Source: Ceratopteris richardii (taxonomy: Eukaryota > Streptophyta > Polypodiopsida > Polypodiales > Pteridaceae). From it: a stretch of 64,000 bases of DNA. Shown piece after piece: positions 63,291 through 64,000 of the stretch; the first letter of the stretch is position 1, and the number at the start of each line of letters is the position of its first letter. Under the pieces are notes generated by a model. It worked only from the letters and a program-made list of their open reading frames with translations. It made no database searches and was not told where the DNA came from. The position numbers and the translations under genes are program-made. The DNA is taken from NCBI GenBank assembly GCA_020310875.1, contig CM035408.1, positions 141,736,407-141,800,406 on the forward strand, in the 5' to 3' direction.

Positions 63291-64000
63291 TGTTGTAGAG
63301 CAAAAGAGCATAAGAGCAGAGCCCCAAAATTTTCAAAATGATGGGCATTTTTTTTTCTTCTTCGAGGTCTTCAAGAATTCCCTCAAGCCATGTAAATGCA
63401 CTAGAGGAGTCCTCTAGTTGCATAATCCCAAGTTGTTGTAAAATATCCCTTGTAAAATAGTAGGAGATTAGTCTTTTAGTGAATAAAGTGCCGGTCTCTT
63501 GTGTGAAAGGACCAAACTTAGGGCACATGTATATAAGTCACTTTGTGACTCACTGTAGGGAGTTTTTGCCATTGTGAAGAAGGAGCACTCCTGAATTTTC
63601 GAATTTGCCTCTTCCTTGCAGATTTTGATCTTCATTTTGATCTTATATGTGTGTGTGTTGCTTGAAATGTGTGTAGGACTGTTGTCTACCCCTCTCCATT
63701 GATTTTGAGTTGTTGTAGTGTGTGTGCGAACTAGTAGGAGTTGTGGCGTGAGTGTGGGTGTTTTCCGCCATTTACTATTTTGGCCATAACTTGAAGCAGA
63801 GTTCTCAGAATCGAGTGAAACCACTTCTGATAGATGCGTCTCGTCAAGAGCTTCGAAACGAGTACCGTATTGCCTATGTTCGGAGTCCGGAGCTGGGAGA
63901 AATCTTTGATTTTCTGAAAGCTGCTGTAAGAGGTATCGCGGCAAACACTTTCAGGATTTCGGTGAGTTTAGTCTTTTCTCATGCATGCTAGCTTAACCAC
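63291..64000 (+). repeat. 3' LTR of the giant Gypsy, truncated by the window end
   Basis: Begins TGTTGTAGAGCAAAAG right after the purine tract and aligns with 40928-41645. About 18 substitutions and three small indels are visible over the shared part. About 180 more bases are expected beyond the window. Confidence 0.93.

Larger units (their letters stand above)
40928..64000 (+). mobile_element. Giant Athila/Tat-type Ty3/gypsy element, running off the right edge
   Basis: It starts at a TGTTGCAGAGC LTR edge (40928), and its 3' LTR (from 63291) passes the window end. With an 888-bp LTR the element should end near 64.18 kb, giving about 23.2 kb in total, or about 16.7 kb without the nested Copia (45433-51944). 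Parts: LTR, Asp-tRNA primer site, minisatellite leader, gag, protease, reverse transcriptase, RNase H, two zinc-finger modules, integrase core, second retropepsin-like domain, 812-residue coiled-coil ORF, basic-tailed ORF, polypurine tract, LTR. The LTRs differ at about 18 positions in 705 compared (near 2.5 percent), or 6-13 million years at a slow rate. The structure looks complete apart from the nested insertion and roughly ten breaks in the coding regions. Confidence 0.92.

Overview
The window looks like nuclear DNA from a plant with a large, repeat-filled genome. A gymnosperm is my best guess; a fern or another big-genome plant cannot be excluded. The evidence is nested Ty1/copia and Ty3/gypsy elements with plant-type primer sites (initiator Met tRNA for Copia, Asp tRNA for the large Gypsy), AT-rich spacer, long CA-rich microsatellites, and no complete host gene. 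All ages below come from LTR differences counted by eye. Absolute ages assume a slow gymnosperm-like rate of about 1-2 x 10^-9 per site per year and would be much younger at angiosperm rates.

Layout: 0.8-2.9 kb is a small, internally deleted Copia, followed by a degenerate minisatellite (2.9-3.3 kb) and anonymous spacer. 5.9-7.3 kb (minus) is a Gypsy integrase fossil of the same family as the giant element further right. 7.5-12.7 kb (minus) is a very young Copia with a perfect 5-bp target duplication and only one difference between its LTRs. It sits just upstream of the primer site of an old plus-strand Copia (to about 16.45 kb), probably inside that element's 5' LTR. 16.45-19.6 kb holds minus-strand Copia and Gypsy gag/protease remnants. 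21.4-23.6 kb is an ancient relative of the young Copia. 24.2-35.1 kb is dominated by composite CA/CATA/TGCATATGCAT microsatellite. This is split by a nearly whole Copia (25.5-32.0 kb) and by a decayed gene-like stretch with splice-like signals (33.6-34.3 kb). 35.3-36.35 kb (minus) may be a CACTA transposase remnant. 36.5-38.7 kb has direct and tandem duplications of unknown origin. 39.1-40.9 kb (minus) is a Gypsy fossil cut off by the next element.

From 40.93 kb to beyond the right edge lies one giant Ty3/gypsy element, about 23 kb with its 6.5-kb nested Copia (45.4-51.9 kb) and about 16.7 kb without it. Its order is LTR, Asp-tRNA primer site, leader with a TATCGTATCG minisatellite, gag, protease, reverse transcriptase, RNase H, two consecutive integrase-type zinc-finger modules, integrase core, a second retropepsin-like domain after the integrase, an 812-residue coiled-coil protein, a smaller ORF with a basic tail, polypurine tract, LTR. 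The core order is typical of plant Athila/Tat-type Gypsy elements. The doubled zinc module, the extra protease after the integrase and the large coiled-coil ORF are the least ordinary features in the window and the best candidates for something undescribed.
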